A stretch of 34,943 bases of DNA from Candidatus Desulfaltia sp. (GCA_030656555.1 JAUSPN010000107.1:1-34943), one strand, 5' to 3'. Shown: positions 26,268-34,802, counted from the stretch's first letter. Numbers and translations are program-made. Notes: generated from the letters alone by a model not told the origin.

Positions 26268-26493
26268 GCTGAAACACCATGTTTAAATTTGTGGTAATTA
26301 TTTAGCCACAGATTTACGCTGATCATCACTGATATTTTTTACAAAAACTCCATCTCTGTGATTTCTTTGTATTTAAAACCATCTGTGTGAATCTGTGGCT
26401 GAATAGTTACTTTAATTCTTTGTAATTCTTGAACATTCCACTCGAACCCTCGAACCCTTGAACCTTTGAACCTTTGAACCTTTGACCCGGTGC
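26268..26493. repeat. Palindromic repeat plus short tandem repeat
   Basis: AGCCACAGATT (26304-26314) and AATCTGTGGCT (26390-26400) form an 11-bp inverted repeat around other ATCTGTG words. Beyond it, 26442-26486 is an imperfect tandem array of about six TTTGAACC/TCGAACCC octamers. Both are non-coding dispersed repeat types; variable copy number is likely for the tandem part. Confidence 0.65.
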
Positions 26494-27252
26494 CTATTTG
26501 CTTATATTCCACCTTTTAATATCTTCAATCGCATCGTAATCGGTCATATCGCATTTTATCGGGGTTATAGAGATAAAATTCCGGCCAATTGCAGCCCCAT
26601 CAAAATCGGGATTTTTATAGGAGGTTTGGGGATCGCTTCCCTGCCAGTAATATGTCCGGTTTCGCGGGTCGGTTCTTTTTTCAACATATTCGGTGAAAAA
26701 TTCGATTCCCTGTCTGCTTATGCAGATTCCGGCTATATCTTCCCAGGGCATATCAGGGATGTTAACATTAAGAAATGTTCCGGAAGGCAGTCCTTTATTC
26801 CAAACATTTTCCGCAAGTTTTTGTATAAAACCTGTAGCATCATCATAATTTTCGATTTGATGTCCGTGCATCGATACCGATATTGCCTGTATGCCATATA
26901 AAGTAGCCTCTTTAGCGGCGGCAACGGTCCCTGAATAGTTGATATTGACGCCGACATTTGCGCCTGGATTTATCCCTGAAATTACGATGTCTGGTTTGTT
27001 GTCGAGTATTTCAAGAAGGCCGAGCTTAATGCAATCAGCAGGGGTTCCGTTTACGGCATATCCCATATAGCCGCCATTTACAGCAACCATGGTCGCGCGA
27101 AGCGGTTCATGCAGCGTTATGCCGTGTCCTACCGCACTCCGCTCACGATCAGGAGCTATTACAGCTACGGAATGTTGATTGGAAAATCTTGCATATAAGG
27201 CCCATAGCCCGTCAGCATAAATGCCGTCGTCATTTGTCAGGAGAATATTCAT
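26494..27252 (-). CDS. surE: 5'/3'-nucleotidase SurE
   Basis: The real start is the ATG at 27252 (252 residues), where the family start MNILLTNDDG begins. The frame is open further up, but only through the ssb gene. SurE is a metal-dependent phosphatase that removes phosphate from nucleoside monophosphates. The metal ligands in NDDG, the SAVGHGIT segment and the GTPADC(I)xLG stretch are present. It begins one base after the ssb stop, so the two are probably translated together. Confidence 0.94.
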   Translation of the reverse strand: MNILLTNDDGIYADGLWALYARFSNQHSVAVIAPDRERSAVGHGITLHEPLRATMVAVNGGYMGYAVNGTPADCIKLGLLEILDNKPDIVISGINPGANVGVNINYSGTVAAAKEATLYGIQAISVSMHGHQIENYDDATGFIQKLAENVWNKGLPSGTFLNVNIPDMPWEDIAGICISRQGIEFFTEYVEKRTDPRNRTYYWQGSDPQTSYKNPDFDGAAIGRNFISITPIKCDMTDYDAIEDIKRWNISK

Positions 27253-27253
27253 C

Positions 27254-27694
27254 TTAAAAGGGGATGTCATCATCCCTGGTTTCAGAGCCCTGCGGCGCAG
27301 GCATATCCGGTCCCGCAACACGGGATTTATCAATATATGATCCGCCTGCATTACTTGAGTCTTTTGCGCCGAGAAACTGTATGTCAGATGCAATAATTTC
27401 TGTGGTATGGCGCTTATTCCCATCCTTGTCTTCCCAGCTTCGGGTTTGAATACGGCCTTCAACATAAATCTGCTTGCCCTTTGCAAGGTATTCACCGCAT
27501 ATCTCTCCAAGCTTGCGCCAAGCAACAACACGATGCCATTCTGTCCTTTCTTTCTTTTCGCCTGTATTTTTATCTTTCCACTCCTCAGATGTTGCTATGG
27601 AAAAGCTGGCTACGGCCGTGCCGTCCGGAGTATATCGAAGTTCAGGGTCACTGCCCAACCTGCCTATCAGCATTACTTTGTTTAAACCTGACAT
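27254..27694 (-). CDS. ssb: Single-stranded DNA-binding protein
   Basis: The 146-residue SSB has the standard start [37 protein letters not shown], the OB fold core, a short glycine-containing linker and the acidic tip DDDIPF that binds partner proteins. AGGAGGT before the ATG is a strong ribosome site. The length is a little under the E. coli form because of the short linker. It is followed directly by surE. Confidence 0.96.
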   Translation of the reverse strand: MSGLNKVMLIGRLGSDPELRYTPDGTAVASFSIATSEEWKDKNTGEKKERTEWHRVVAWRKLGEICGEYLAKGKQIYVEGRIQTRSWEDKDGNKRHTTEIIASDIQFLGAKDSSNAGGSYIDKSRVAGPDMPAPQGSETRDDDIPF

Positions 27695-27828
27695 GTTTTA
27701 CCTCCTTGAATATTGATAAATTCGTCAAAAATCGAATTTATCAGATGTTAGGTGTTATAATCACTATTGGCTGATAGATACAGGAATCTATCCGTTGTGT
27801 CAATCAGAGCAAGAACTATTGATTAAAA

Positions 27829-28929
27829 CTATCTAAACAGGGAAAGTATCTTGCCAGGCAAAGGCTCTGCAGAGCTAAGCGCCCCATGAGGACATACCTC
27901 TATACAGCAGTAGCACCTGATACACCTGTCATAGTCAAAACCTATCCCTTTTTCCTGTTTAGCAATAGCCTTTGTGGGACAGTATTGCCAGCATTCACCG
28001 CATAATTGACAGATATGATTATTTACTAAAGGCCTCTGGAGCAGGTGCTTTCGCATGAATTTATGAAACACTTTCGGCCCGAACATAAGAGAGGTTTGCG
28101 CTGGAAGCAAAAAATCATTAACCATATAAAAATCTCCGCTTATATGTATTTTGTTGCTGACCAGCCCTGTTTTTTTTGCCTCTTTTACGGTAAGCAGATT
28201 ATCTGGTTCCACCCCCAACATGCTGCATACAGCCATGTCTGCGGCAGAAGCATTATCGCTTCCGACAAGTATGCCCAGATGCCGTGGAATGCCGCTTTTG
28301 CCCGGACCCTGCCCTTCCATGGCTAAAATGCCGTCAATTATGGTAATCGACGGTTTTATTGCATTGTAAATTTGAACAAGGAGTTTTGCAAAGATTTCCC
28401 TGTCAACGCCGCTTCTAAAATGCCATTCCGGTTTTTTTAAACCTACAATGCATCCAAACATGTTTTTTACGCCAAGGGTAAGAAGCATCTGGGAGTGGGT
28501 TTTAAGTTTTGCCAGGTTTATCACGACATCGGCTTCAACAGCATCCTTTGCAATATCTATACTGCCGAAAGGTTCGCCGATATCTACCTTTACGGAGGTT
28601 TGGAACTCTTTAAATTCAACGCCAATATCTTTAAGGGTTTTCTTATATCCGCCCTCTTTGAGTATCTTTTCAAATGAACCGGTAGCAGGGCTATCGGAAA
28701 TCTGAACATAACCTCCTTTACTTTGAATATATTCGGCAACTACCCTGACAACAAGCGGATGGGTAAGAATCGCTTTTTCAGGTTTGGCCGGCAAAAGAAG
28801 ATTCGGCTTAACAAGAACCCTGTCCTGTCTTTTAATACAATCTCCAGATATGGAGTCAATCATCTCAAAAAGTATCGGCTTTAAGGTTTCATAATCATAT
28901 ACAGCTTTTTTGAATATTACTTTATGCAT
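27829..28929 (-). CDS. DUF362 protein with C-terminal 2[4Fe-4S] ferredoxin domain
   Basis: Residues 1-300 fit the DUF362 fold: VLVKPNLL, THP, SDSPATGSF, NLAKLKTHSQMLLTLGVKNMFGC, DGILAMEGQGPGKSG. The C-terminus has two ferredoxin motifs, CQLCGECWQYCP and CIRCYCCIEVCP. DUF362-ferredoxin proteins are common in anaerobes; their function is not established as far as I know, though they are thought to be redox proteins. The gene stands alone, between ssb and a repeat-free gap. Confidence 0.85.
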   Translation of the reverse strand: MHKVIFKKAVYDYETLKPILFEMIDSISGDCIKRQDRVLVKPNLLLPAKPEKAILTHPLVVRVVAEYIQSKGGYVQISDSPATGSFEKILKEGGYKKTLKDIGVEFKEFQTSVKVDIGEPFGSIDIAKDAVEADVVINLAKLKTHSQMLLTLGVKNMFGCIVGLKKPEWHFRSGVDREIFAKLLVQIYNAIKPSITIIDGILAMEGQGPGKSGIPRHLGILVGSDNASAADMAVCSMLGVEPDNLLTVKEAKKTGLVSNKIHISGDFYMVNDFLLPAQTSLMFGPKVFHKFMRKHLLQRPLVNNHICQLCGECWQYCPTKAIAKQEKGIGFDYDRCIRCYCCIEVCPHGALSSAEPLPGKILSLFR

Positions 28930-29245
28930 TTGTTTTTACCCGCAGTGAAGGTAGGCGCCTTGCCGAGAAACTATTATATTTATAATATTTTTTATCAAGT
29001 AATTTTATAATAATGCAAGCTTTGCACTTCTTATTACCAATAAGCATGTGACTGCTGTAATCTATCAACTCGCTCAATTATGTTTTCTTGCTACAGGGAA
29101 TCTTCGACCGTAAGGGCATAAGAAAGAGAAATAGGTGGATGTTAATGGGGAAAACCTCTAAACTAGAAAGGACATCACAAGGAAAGTCAAAAAGACATTG
29201 CAGCTTGTGCGGCTCGAGGGTTTTGGAAACCGTCCTGCAACGAAA
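28930..29245. other. Intergenic region with a possible terminator and a possible small ORF
   Basis: This gap of about 316 bases has no recognised gene or RNA. It is AT-rich near the DUF362 start. Closer to the dksA-like gene it carries a nested hairpin (29198-29240) and, on the plus strand, a 36-codon frame described separately. Confidence 0.5.
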
Positions 29246-29249
29246 TTAA
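29139..29249 (+). CDS. Possible small CxxC protein (36 residues)
   Basis: An ATG with GGTGG just before it opens a 36-residue frame ending ...HCSLCGSRVLETVLQRN. It has one CSLC pair, as in half a zinc ribbon, and a lysine-rich start. A second in-frame ATG at 29145 has better ribosome-site spacing. The frame runs antisense through the putative terminator of the dksA-like gene, so chance is a real alternative. Confidence 0.22.
   Translation: MLMGKTSKLERTSQGKSKRHCSLCGSRVLETVLQRN
29198..29240 (-). terminator. Possible terminator of the dksA-like gene
   Basis: On the minus strand TTGCAG (29240-29235) pairs with CTGCAA (29203-29198) around an inner GGTTT/AAACC hairpin. TGTCTTTTT follows. It lies six bases beyond the stop of the dksA-like gene. 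The stem is interrupted, so strength is uncertain. Confidence 0.4.
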
Positions 29250-29620
29250 ATTAATATTTGTGTTCCAATTACTTTTTCAAGTGTCTCTTCCTTGGTTTTA
29301 CATTCAATACATAGAGTTGCAACCGGTCTCGCCTTTAGACGTTTTATAGAAATCTCTCCACCACATCTTTCACAAATCCAAAATGTGCCGTTTTCAATTC
29401 GTTCAAGGGCGTTTTTGATTTTCTTGATAAGTCTGCTTTCTCTGTCTCTGATACGAAGAGTAAAATTTCTGTCTATCTCAATAGAAGCTCTGTCAAGAGG
29501 ATCACCATAACTATTGATCTCCTCACTCATGTCCGCTACTGAAGAACCAGCCTGATTCAAAAGCTCTTTCATCTGGTCGTTTAGAAGCCTTTTAAAAAAT
29601 TCAAGTTCTTTTTCTTTCAC
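29246..29620 (-). CDS. DksA/TraR-family C4 zinc-finger protein
   Basis: I prefer the GTG at 29620 (124 residues), which has AAAGGG eight bases upstream. The TTG at 29674 would put a 7-bp hairpin (CCTTCGT/ACGAAGG) inside the coding start and has no ribosome site. The protein has a helical hairpin with the tip motif D-P-L-D-R-A, as in the DxxDxA of DksA. It then has a C4 zinc finger, CERC...CIEC (C83, C86, C104, C107), with the KRLKARP segment typical of the family. DksA proteins enter the RNA polymerase secondary channel and tune transcription. It stands alone between non-coding gaps. Confidence 0.82.
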   Translation of the reverse strand: MKEKELEFFKRLLNDQMKELLNQAGSSVADMSEEINSYGDPLDRASIEIDRNFTLRIRDRESRLIKKIKNALERIENGTFWICERCGGEISIKRLKARPVATLCIECKTKEETLEKVIGTQILI

Positions 29621-29799
29621 AATTATATCCCTTTCAAGATCACGCCCTTCGTGGGACGAAGGCGAGTTTTTCAATTTTAGCGTATTGAGCTTTAGAAGCG
29701 TTCAAAAGGATTAAACCGGTGATAGAGAATATCGCTAATATATTTAAACTAAACATGTTTTTGAAAACCGCTATAAAGGTTGATTCGGTAAAGTTGGCT

Positions 29800-30825
29800 T
29801 TACTTCATGAAAAGCCTGGAAGATTTCCACTGTTTCCTTTTCTTCCAGGCGCCTCTGTGGAAGGCGTCGCTGGCAAGAAGGGGAAGTGTAATGGTGGCCT
29901 CACCAAATACCATCTGCTGGTACTTCAAGTCTACTTTACCCCACGAGCACGCTTCTTTGAGCGTAGACCCTGATAGTCCACCATCCCGTTCATCAGCCAC
30001 TGTGATTTGAATGGCATATTTGTGCATGGGCTTTTCTTTTCCTAATATGTCTGTAGCCACCACTATGTCCTGGGTAAAATTCTTGGGCACACCACCACCT
30101 ATCATTATTATACCCGTGTCTTTCGCCGCGATTTTGATCTCTGTCAGCTCACGGAAATCTCGAACAGAGTCGATGGTAAGATGTTCTTCCTTGTTTTGCC
30201 ATTGATGATAGACCAGTCCAAAACCAGCAGAGCAATCTGAAAATGCAGGAACAAAGATCGGCACGCCCTTTTTATAAGCAGAGTAAGTTACTGACCTTTC
30301 CGCTTTTAACCCTTCTTTTTCTAAATAGACTCCCATGGCGTGGATGAATTCTCTTGAAGAATGGGGTTTAGGAGGTAACGTATCAGCTATCTTTGCTATA
30401 GTCATGTCACAGATTCGCAGTTCATCTTCGTCAATATAGGTATCATAAATTCGATCAATGGCAAGTTTTTGCAACTCCATATCGTCCACAAGCGGGTTTC
30501 CAATGTAGTGCTTAAAACCAAGGGCTTCAAAAAAATCCTGGTCCACAATTATAGCCCCCGTAGATACTATGCAATCCACCATGTTGTGATCTATCATATC
30601 CGCTACAACATGTTTTAACCCCGCACTGAATAGAGAGCCCGAAAGTGTTAAAATAATTTTACAGTCTTGATCCGACAGCATACGATCGTAGATGTCGGCC
30701 GCAATGGAAATGTTTCTTGCCTGAAAAGCCATTGAAGCAAAACTATTTATGATTGGTCTTGCATCAAACTTTTTTATGTCGATATGCTCAACCGGTTTTC
30801 TTAAAAAATCTTTTTTCTTATTCAA
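29800..30825 (-). CDS. Deoxyhypusine-synthase-like protein (SpeY-type)
   Basis: The 341-residue protein matches the deoxyhypusine synthase family: LTLSGSLFSAGLKHV, then IVSTGA, then VPIFVPAFSDCSAGFG, MIGGGVPKNF, and EACSWGK with K297 where eukaryotic DHS has its reactive lysine. In bacteria there is no eIF5A. A cyanobacterial homologue (SpeY) takes part in homospermidine synthesis. The gene overlaps the agmatinase stop (ATGA), so it is the last gene of a polyamine operon. It probably transfers an aminobutyl group from spermidine or putrescine; the product is not known. Confidence 0.83.
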   Translation of the reverse strand: MNKKKDFLRKPVEHIDIKKFDARPIINSFASMAFQARNISIAADIYDRMLSDQDCKIILTLSGSLFSAGLKHVVADMIDHNMVDCIVSTGAIIVDQDFFEALGFKHYIGNPLVDDMELQKLAIDRIYDTYIDEDELRICDMTIAKIADTLPPKPHSSREFIHAMGVYLEKEGLKAERSVTYSAYKKGVPIFVPAFSDCSAGFGLVYHQWQNKEEHLTIDSVRDFRELTEIKIAAKDTGIIMIGGGVPKNFTQDIVVATDILGKEKPMHKYAIQITVADERDGGLSGSTLKEACSWGKVDLKYQQMVFGEATITLPLLASDAFHRGAWKKRKQWKSSRLFMK

Positions 30826-31697
30826 TTTTTCCCTCTTTTTGAAAAGATCATGCTTAAAATCCTGTAGACCAATTTGGCTGCCATAAAATCCGGGGCTCTA
30901 TTGGTGGGATTGGGTAAGAGCTCTGTTATATCTATTCCGACCACTTCTTTTTCCATTATGACTGATCTCATTAGCTTTATCAAAGTATACCAATCCAATC
31001 CGCCTGGCTCAGGAGTTCCAGTGGATGGCATGCTGGAGGGGTCAAAAACATCTAGATCAATAGTAATATATACGTTATGAGTTAATTCATTTAAAATTTT
31101 TTGGGTTACATTTGAACCATTAAGAATTTCATGTGCAAAAAATGTGCGATCGCTATTTAATCTCTCAAGTTCAGAGGAATCCATACTTCTAATACCTACC
31201 TGAACATAAGGGCAAATTTCACCGATCCTTGACATAACACAGGCATGATTGTATTTGCTGCCTTCATACTCTGTTCGTGTATCTGAATGAGCGTCTAATT
31301 GCAAAACCGAAACATCTCTGACTTTTTCTGCAATTGCCCTAACTAACCCAACAGAAATCGTATGTTCGCCACCTATGCCAACTATAAATTTGCCATCATT
31401 CAAGAGGGATCTTGCACGATCACAAACAACATCGACCATTGCTTCCGGGTCATCGGGACAAGAAACTGGATCAATAGTAACTATCCCGCGTTTGAAAACT
31501 TCCGAATTGGTTTCAATGTCGTACAATTCCATATTGGCAGAAGCATCCAGCAAGGCTTGAGGGCCACGATCTGAGCCTTTAATCCAAGTAGATGTGCCAT
31601 CGTAAGGAATCGGCAAAATTGCAATCGATGCTTTCTCATACCGGCAGAATTTTTCAGGAATGCAGCCATAAGAACCGGAGTATGTGTTTGTTTTCAT
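30822..31697 (-). CDS. speB: Agmatinase (arginase family)
   Basis: The 291-residue ureohydrolase has the dimanganese ligands of the family: GGEHTIS, LQLDAHSDTR and ITIDLDVFDPSSMPSTGTPEPGG. It converts agmatine to putrescine and urea, feeding the neighbouring polyamine enzymes. AAGGTG precedes the ATG, 15 bases after the speD stop. An arginase or guanidino-acid hydrolase specificity is possible, but the operon favours agmatinase. No arginine decarboxylase gene is in the window. Confidence 0.9.
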   Translation of the reverse strand: MKTNTYSGSYGCIPEKFCRYEKASIAILPIPYDGTSTWIKGSDRGPQALLDASANMELYDIETNSEVFKRGIVTIDPVSCPDDPEAMVDVVCDRARSLLNDGKFIVGIGGEHTISVGLVRAIAEKVRDVSVLQLDAHSDTRTEYEGSKYNHACVMSRIGEICPYVQVGIRSMDSSELERLNSDRTFFAHEILNGSNVTQKILNELTHNVYITIDLDVFDPSSMPSTGTPEPGGLDWYTLIKLMRSVIMEKEVVGIDITELLPNPTNRAPDFMAAKLVYRILSMIFSKRGKN

Positions 31698-31712
31698 GAA
31701 AACACACCTTTG

Positions 31713-32111
31713 TTATGCGATTTTGATAGCTGCCGGGAAAGCTGCGCCACGTTCCTGAACATGATATAGGGCAGATTTTGATTGGAAGAATTGGGTTACA
31801 TAGTCCCTGGCCATATCCACATCAAATGGTTTGCATGAAAACAGATCAACAAATACAAAGCGCTTCCCGGGATAAGTATGAAGAGAGATATGGCTCTCAG
31901 CAATAATAACCACTCCGGTAATACCTTCGTCTTCTGGTACAGGTGCGCTGTATCTAAACACATAGGGTTGCGTTATCTTTGTCATACCGATAATATCCGG
32001 CAAATCGCTCAATAATTTAAAGCAAGCCTCAAGATCGTCCAAGATTATCGGATTACAGTCGCTCAAGTCCAGCATTAGATGGGGGCCGTATCCACATGTC
32101 TGCTTCTTCAT
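31713..32111 (-). CDS. speD: S-adenosylmethionine decarboxylase proenzyme
   Basis: The 132-residue protein is the short prokaryotic SpeD type. The self-cleavage site is AESHISLHTYP, with S73 expected to become the pyruvoyl group. A conserved cysteine follows in LFSCKPFD. It makes decarboxylated AdoMet, the aminopropyl donor for spermidine. AAGGAG lies 12 bases before the ATG. It is first in the speD-speB-dys-like operon, although no spermidine synthase gene is present. Confidence 0.93.
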   Translation of the reverse strand: MKKQTCGYGPHLMLDLSDCNPIILDDLEACFKLLSDLPDIIGMTKITQPYVFRYSAPVPEDEGITGVVIIAESHISLHTYPGKRFVFVDLFSCKPFDVDMARDYVTQFFQSKSALYHVQERGAAFPAAIKIA

Positions 32112-32210
32112 TTTTCATAAATTCTCCTTACCAATAATGGTTTCAATCTTAGCCTACGTAAAGAACCAAAAAAACATACCGCAAATGTTTTTTCAGAGTA
32201 CCTTTATTTA

Positions 32211-32486
32211 TTATAAGATTGCATCTTTTATGGCCTTGCCTGCTTTAAACTTTATTGCATAACGGGCCTCAATAGTCATTTTTTTGCCGGTTGCAGGATT
32301 TACTCCCTGACGGGCCTTACGATAAACTTTTGAAAAGGTACCAAAACCAGTGAGTGTGATTTTGCCATCCTTCTCCTTGATTGCTTCCATAATACCATCA
32401 ATAAACGAGTTAAACGCTTTGCCTGCTTCGGCCTTTGAGATACCGGCATCTTTTGCCATCTGCTCAATTAGTTGTGTTTTTGTCAT
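32211..32486 (-). CDS. HU-family DNA-binding protein
   Basis: The ATG at 32486 gives 91 residues beginning MTKTQLIEQMAKDAGISKAEA, the standard HU length and start; the open frame above it is unlikely to be translated. The beta-arm signature GFGTFSKVYRKARQGVNPATGKKM is intact. HU bends and packs DNA. AGGAGG precedes the start. The upstream neighbour on the same strand is a SET-domain gene. Confidence 0.95.
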   Translation of the reverse strand: MTKTQLIEQMAKDAGISKAEAGKAFNSFIDGIMEAIKEKDGKITLTGFGTFSKVYRKARQGVNPATGKKMTIEARYAIKFKAGKAIKDAIL

Positions 32487-32530
32487 TATACTTTCCTCCT
32501 TTGTCTGTTTGAAACGCAAAAGCTAGCACA

Positions 32531-32560
32531 TTCCCCGCTGCTTGCGGCGGGGAGCTTCAA
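32531..32560. repeat. GC palindrome, copy 1
   Basis: TTCCCCGC...GCGGGGA hairpin unit followed by GCTTCAA. It recurs at 33646-33675 and 33716-33746. Confidence 0.7.
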
Positions 32561-32641
32561 TAAAGCGTTTTGTCTAAAGCCCAGAAGGCTTAATAATAAT
32601 TTAGTTAAATGTCAATAATAATAATGAACTACCCCGCCCCA

Positions 32642-33121
32642 TTAAAATTCTTCTTTCCATTTTTTTTTCAAAAAAGGCGAAAGAAAGGATTCTATTCTCT
32701 TTTTGTGGCTTAACGGCAAATACTTAAATCCTTTAATATCACCAACGCAGTCTTCCGAACCGCAAAAACATGTGAAAGAGCAGCCCTGGTCTATCAGATC
32801 ATATTCAGACGTATTGTAATCGAAAGTCAATTCTTGCCCTTTCTGAATATCTTTCATGGCCATCAGATTTAATTGTTTAAAATCGATATAGCAATTAGGG
32901 TTACAGCTATGATTTAAACTCTCATCGGCTGTTCCATCTGATTCCAAAAATACGTCTTCATCGAGTTGCAATACAGCATTGGGATTTTTCACGTTTTTTC
33001 TGGAAATCGGTTTTCCAAAAAAGCTTAGAATTACTTCACCCCCTCTTATATACTCTCTTGCAATAATTCCATTACCCTTAATTGCAATGTTTATAATAGC
33101 GACAAACTCACATGGCTTCAT
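32642..33121 (-). CDS. SET-domain protein (predicted lysine methyltransferase)
   Basis: The 159-residue protein consists of a SET fold: GNGIIAREYIRGGEVI at the start, the catalytic-core motif ESLNHSCNPNC, then ELTFDYN. A post-SET cysteine cluster follows (CFCGSEDCVG). Such proteins transfer methyl groups from AdoMet to protein lysines in eukaryotes; bacterial substrates are poorly known. The gene starts two bases after a small unknown gene and lies just upstream of the HU gene. Confidence 0.88.
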   Translation of the reverse strand: MKPCEFVAIINIAIKGNGIIAREYIRGGEVILSFFGKPISRKNVKNPNAVLQLDEDVFLESDGTADESLNHSCNPNCYIDFKQLNLMAMKDIQKGQELTFDYNTSEYDLIDQGCSFTCFCGSEDCVGDIKGFKYLPLSHKKRIESFLSPFLKKKWKEEF

Positions 33122-33123
33122 GC

Positions 33124-33423
33124 TTACCGATTATCATCTATTTTTAATCTGTAATTTTTTACTGTAATGGTCTTGCAACCTTTGATCGCCTTTCTGACTA
33201 CGCCGTCCACCTCTATCTCATGTCTTATAAATTCCAACAGTTCTTTTCCTTTTTCATCTTGTTCAATCATATACTCCTGCTCATCTAAACCTGAAATAAC
33301 AGCAGCAAGTGCAATCCCTTCCTCATCCCATTCCACCGGAATCACAATGCCTCTGACCGTAGTCGGTTTGTCGACAAATCTCCCTTTTTTATTTGCCTTC
33401 TTTCCAAGGAATTCTCTTATCAT
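33124..33423 (-). CDS. Unknown 99-residue protein upstream of the SET gene
   Basis: I do not recognise this protein. It is charged and soluble, with a strand-rich middle (TTVRGIVIPVEWDEEGIALAAVISGLDEQEYMI) and a C-terminal IKGCKTITVKNYRL. It ends two bases before the SET-domain ATG, so the two are probably one transcript. Confidence 0.6.
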   Translation of the reverse strand: MIREFLGKKANKKGRFVDKPTTVRGIVIPVEWDEEGIALAAVISGLDEQEYMIEQDEKGKELLEFIRHEIEVDGVVRKAIKGCKTITVKNYRLKIDDNR

Positions 33424-33644
33424 ATTCAGCCGTTACTGTACTTCTGTTTATTCAGGCTTCATTGGATAGGCATCCACAGGTTCATATCACGACTTCCATC
33501 CAAAAGCACTATCCGTGTCAAAGCTATAATCTGTTGATATTTAAAGGTTTATTGGGGTTGGTTCAAGTTGCCATCGGAACTATACGTTCTTGTTGAATCA
33601 AAAAACAGGAACCGATAGTACCGGTTTTGAACCGCAAAAGCGAG

Positions 33645-33676
33645 CGCATTCCCCGCTGCTTGCGGCGGGGAATGCG
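33645..33676. repeat. GC palindrome, copy 2
   Basis: A perfect 12-bp stem CGCATTCCCCGC (33645-33656) / GCGGGGAATGCG (33665-33676) with an 8-base loop. It has the same core as the copies at 32531 and 33716. Confidence 0.75.
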
Positions 33677-33715
33677 AGCGAATCCAAAAAGGGTAAACTT
33701 CCTTACGGTCGAAGA

Positions 33716-33746
33716 TTCCCCACTGCTTGCGGCGGGGAGCTTCAAT
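33716..33746. repeat. GC palindrome, copy 3
   Basis: TTCCCCAC...GCGGGGA followed by GCTTCAATT, about 30 bases, matching copy 1 apart from one base in the stem. Confidence 0.7.
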
Positions 33747-33869
33747 TATATGTGTTTGTAAGGCTTAGTGGTTCAATTAGTGGTAGTTTTGGCAAGGAAC
33801 TTGCTTTTAAAAAGACGAATAAAAATTGATAGTAATTTTAATCATCCATTATCAAAACAGGGGTTACTA

Positions 33870-34043
33870 ATGCAAAAGCAAGTTAAAAAAGATTATAAAA
33901 TCCGGATAAAAAAGAAAAATGATACAGGTAGAAAATGCAAAATTTGCGGTAAGGACCCTTACCCAAACTATTTCTATTGCCCTGCCTGTCATCATAGAAT
34001 TGGTCATCACGATGAAAATGATAATATTATCAAAATGCTTTAG
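33870..34043 (+). CDS. Small zinc-ribbon protein
   Basis: The ATG at 33870 (AGGGG about eight bases upstream) gives 57 residues: a very basic N-terminus (KKDYKIRIKKKND) followed by CKIC and CPAC knuckles, 14 residues apart, and a His-rich stretch HHRIGHHDEND. The four Cys fit a zinc ribbon. Function is unknown. The longer open frame upstream of this ATG reads poorly and is not used. Confidence 0.6.
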   Translation: MQKQVKKDYKIRIKKKNDTGRKCKICGKDPYPNYFYCPACHHRIGHHDENDNIIKML

Positions 34044-34118
34044 GGTCTTATTTATTTTATGGTTTTTAATACCCCGGCCGCCATCCGCTATCGGCAGGGT
34101 AACCATGCAAAAAGGGAG

Positions 34119-34151
34119 ATGATGGCGGGGAACCATGTTCCCCGTCATCAT
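34119..34151. terminator. Bidirectional hairpin between convergent genes
   Basis: A 15-bp stem with a single G-T pair (34119-34133 and 34137-34151) and loop CAT lies between the zinc-ribbon gene and the convergent secreted-protein gene. On the minus strand CTCCCTTTTT follows, and on the plus strand ATAAATTGGTTTTTA. Confidence 0.6.
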
Positions 34152-34163
34152 ATAAATTGGTTT

Positions 34164-34460
34164 TTATTCTATATCTTTAACTTCATAGGAAGTAACAGTA
34201 ATAATTTTCTCTCCCCCATTACTCTCTTGAATTGTTCCACTTACTTTTACGGTTTTGCCAATATATTGAAGAACAACCTCATTGCCCTTGTCAGTATCCG
34301 CCACTTCGTAAATTTGTCCATCTTCAGCTATAATTTGATAATTATCATTAACCTTCCCTTTAACAGTGATTTCTTCACATAATACATTTGTTGAAAGAAA
34401 CATTGAAACCATTAGAAAAACTATAACGCTAACTGCAAAAATCGATCTTTTTCTTTTCAT
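34164..34460 (-). CDS. Small secreted or periplasmic protein with OB-like fold
   Basis: The 98-residue precursor has a signal peptide: basic MKRKR, then a hydrophobic stretch to about residue 24 and a likely cut near LCEE. The mature part is strand-rich (ITVKGKVNDNYQIIAEDGQIYEV...GKTVKVSGTIQESNGGEKIITVTSYEV), with G-T-x-E/Q-S and V-K-V-S-G-T motifs that look like an OB fold. The specific function is unknown. A GGAGGTAAT-type ribosome site lies before the ATG. Confidence 0.75.
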   Translation of the reverse strand: MKRKRSIFAVSVIVFLMVSMFLSTNVLCEEITVKGKVNDNYQIIAEDGQIYEVADTDKGNEVVLQYIGKTVKVSGTIQESNGGEKIITVTSYEVKDIE

Positions 34461-34802
34461 ACTATTACCTCCGTTATTTATATTTATAATTGATGGTTAT
34501 TCTGAACGGTATTTCAGAAAGCATCTTTATAGAAAGCAACAGTTGTGCCACTTTGTTAAGACTCAAACAAACATCATTAAACCCACTGAAACTATTAGCA
34601 ATTTATTTTTTCAATATTGTTTATGCGGGTTTCAGGTGACATAATTAATTTAATAAGAACAAATAGTTCTGTTTTTTTTATTGAAGGCTTTAGGCTTTTC
34701 GTGCAATATGTGAAAAAAAGACTTGAGGTTTTTGAGCCGCGATAATGAATTGCTCTGATTTCAATCGCTATTGATACTACCGTGGAGGTATGGATGAAAA
34801 GC
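34461..34802. other. Gene-free segment next to the right terminal repeat
   Basis: No gene is called. A weak hairpin AGAAC/GTTCT with eight T (34656-34679) could terminate transcription. Just before the right repeat, GGAGG precedes an ATG at 34794-34796 that reads MKS before entering the repeat, perhaps the start of a gene cut by the element. Confidence 0.45.

Larger units (their letters stand above)
33424..33869. other. Gene-free region with two GC palindromes
   Basis: No frame here is convincing. The segment holds copies 2 and 3 of the GC palindrome, and otherwise unremarkable AT-rich sequence. Confidence 0.55.

Noticed and set aside
26494-27531. A 345-residue SurE with a long N-terminal extension
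   Set aside because: The extension is only the ssb gene in another frame; SurE starts at 27252 with its family start.
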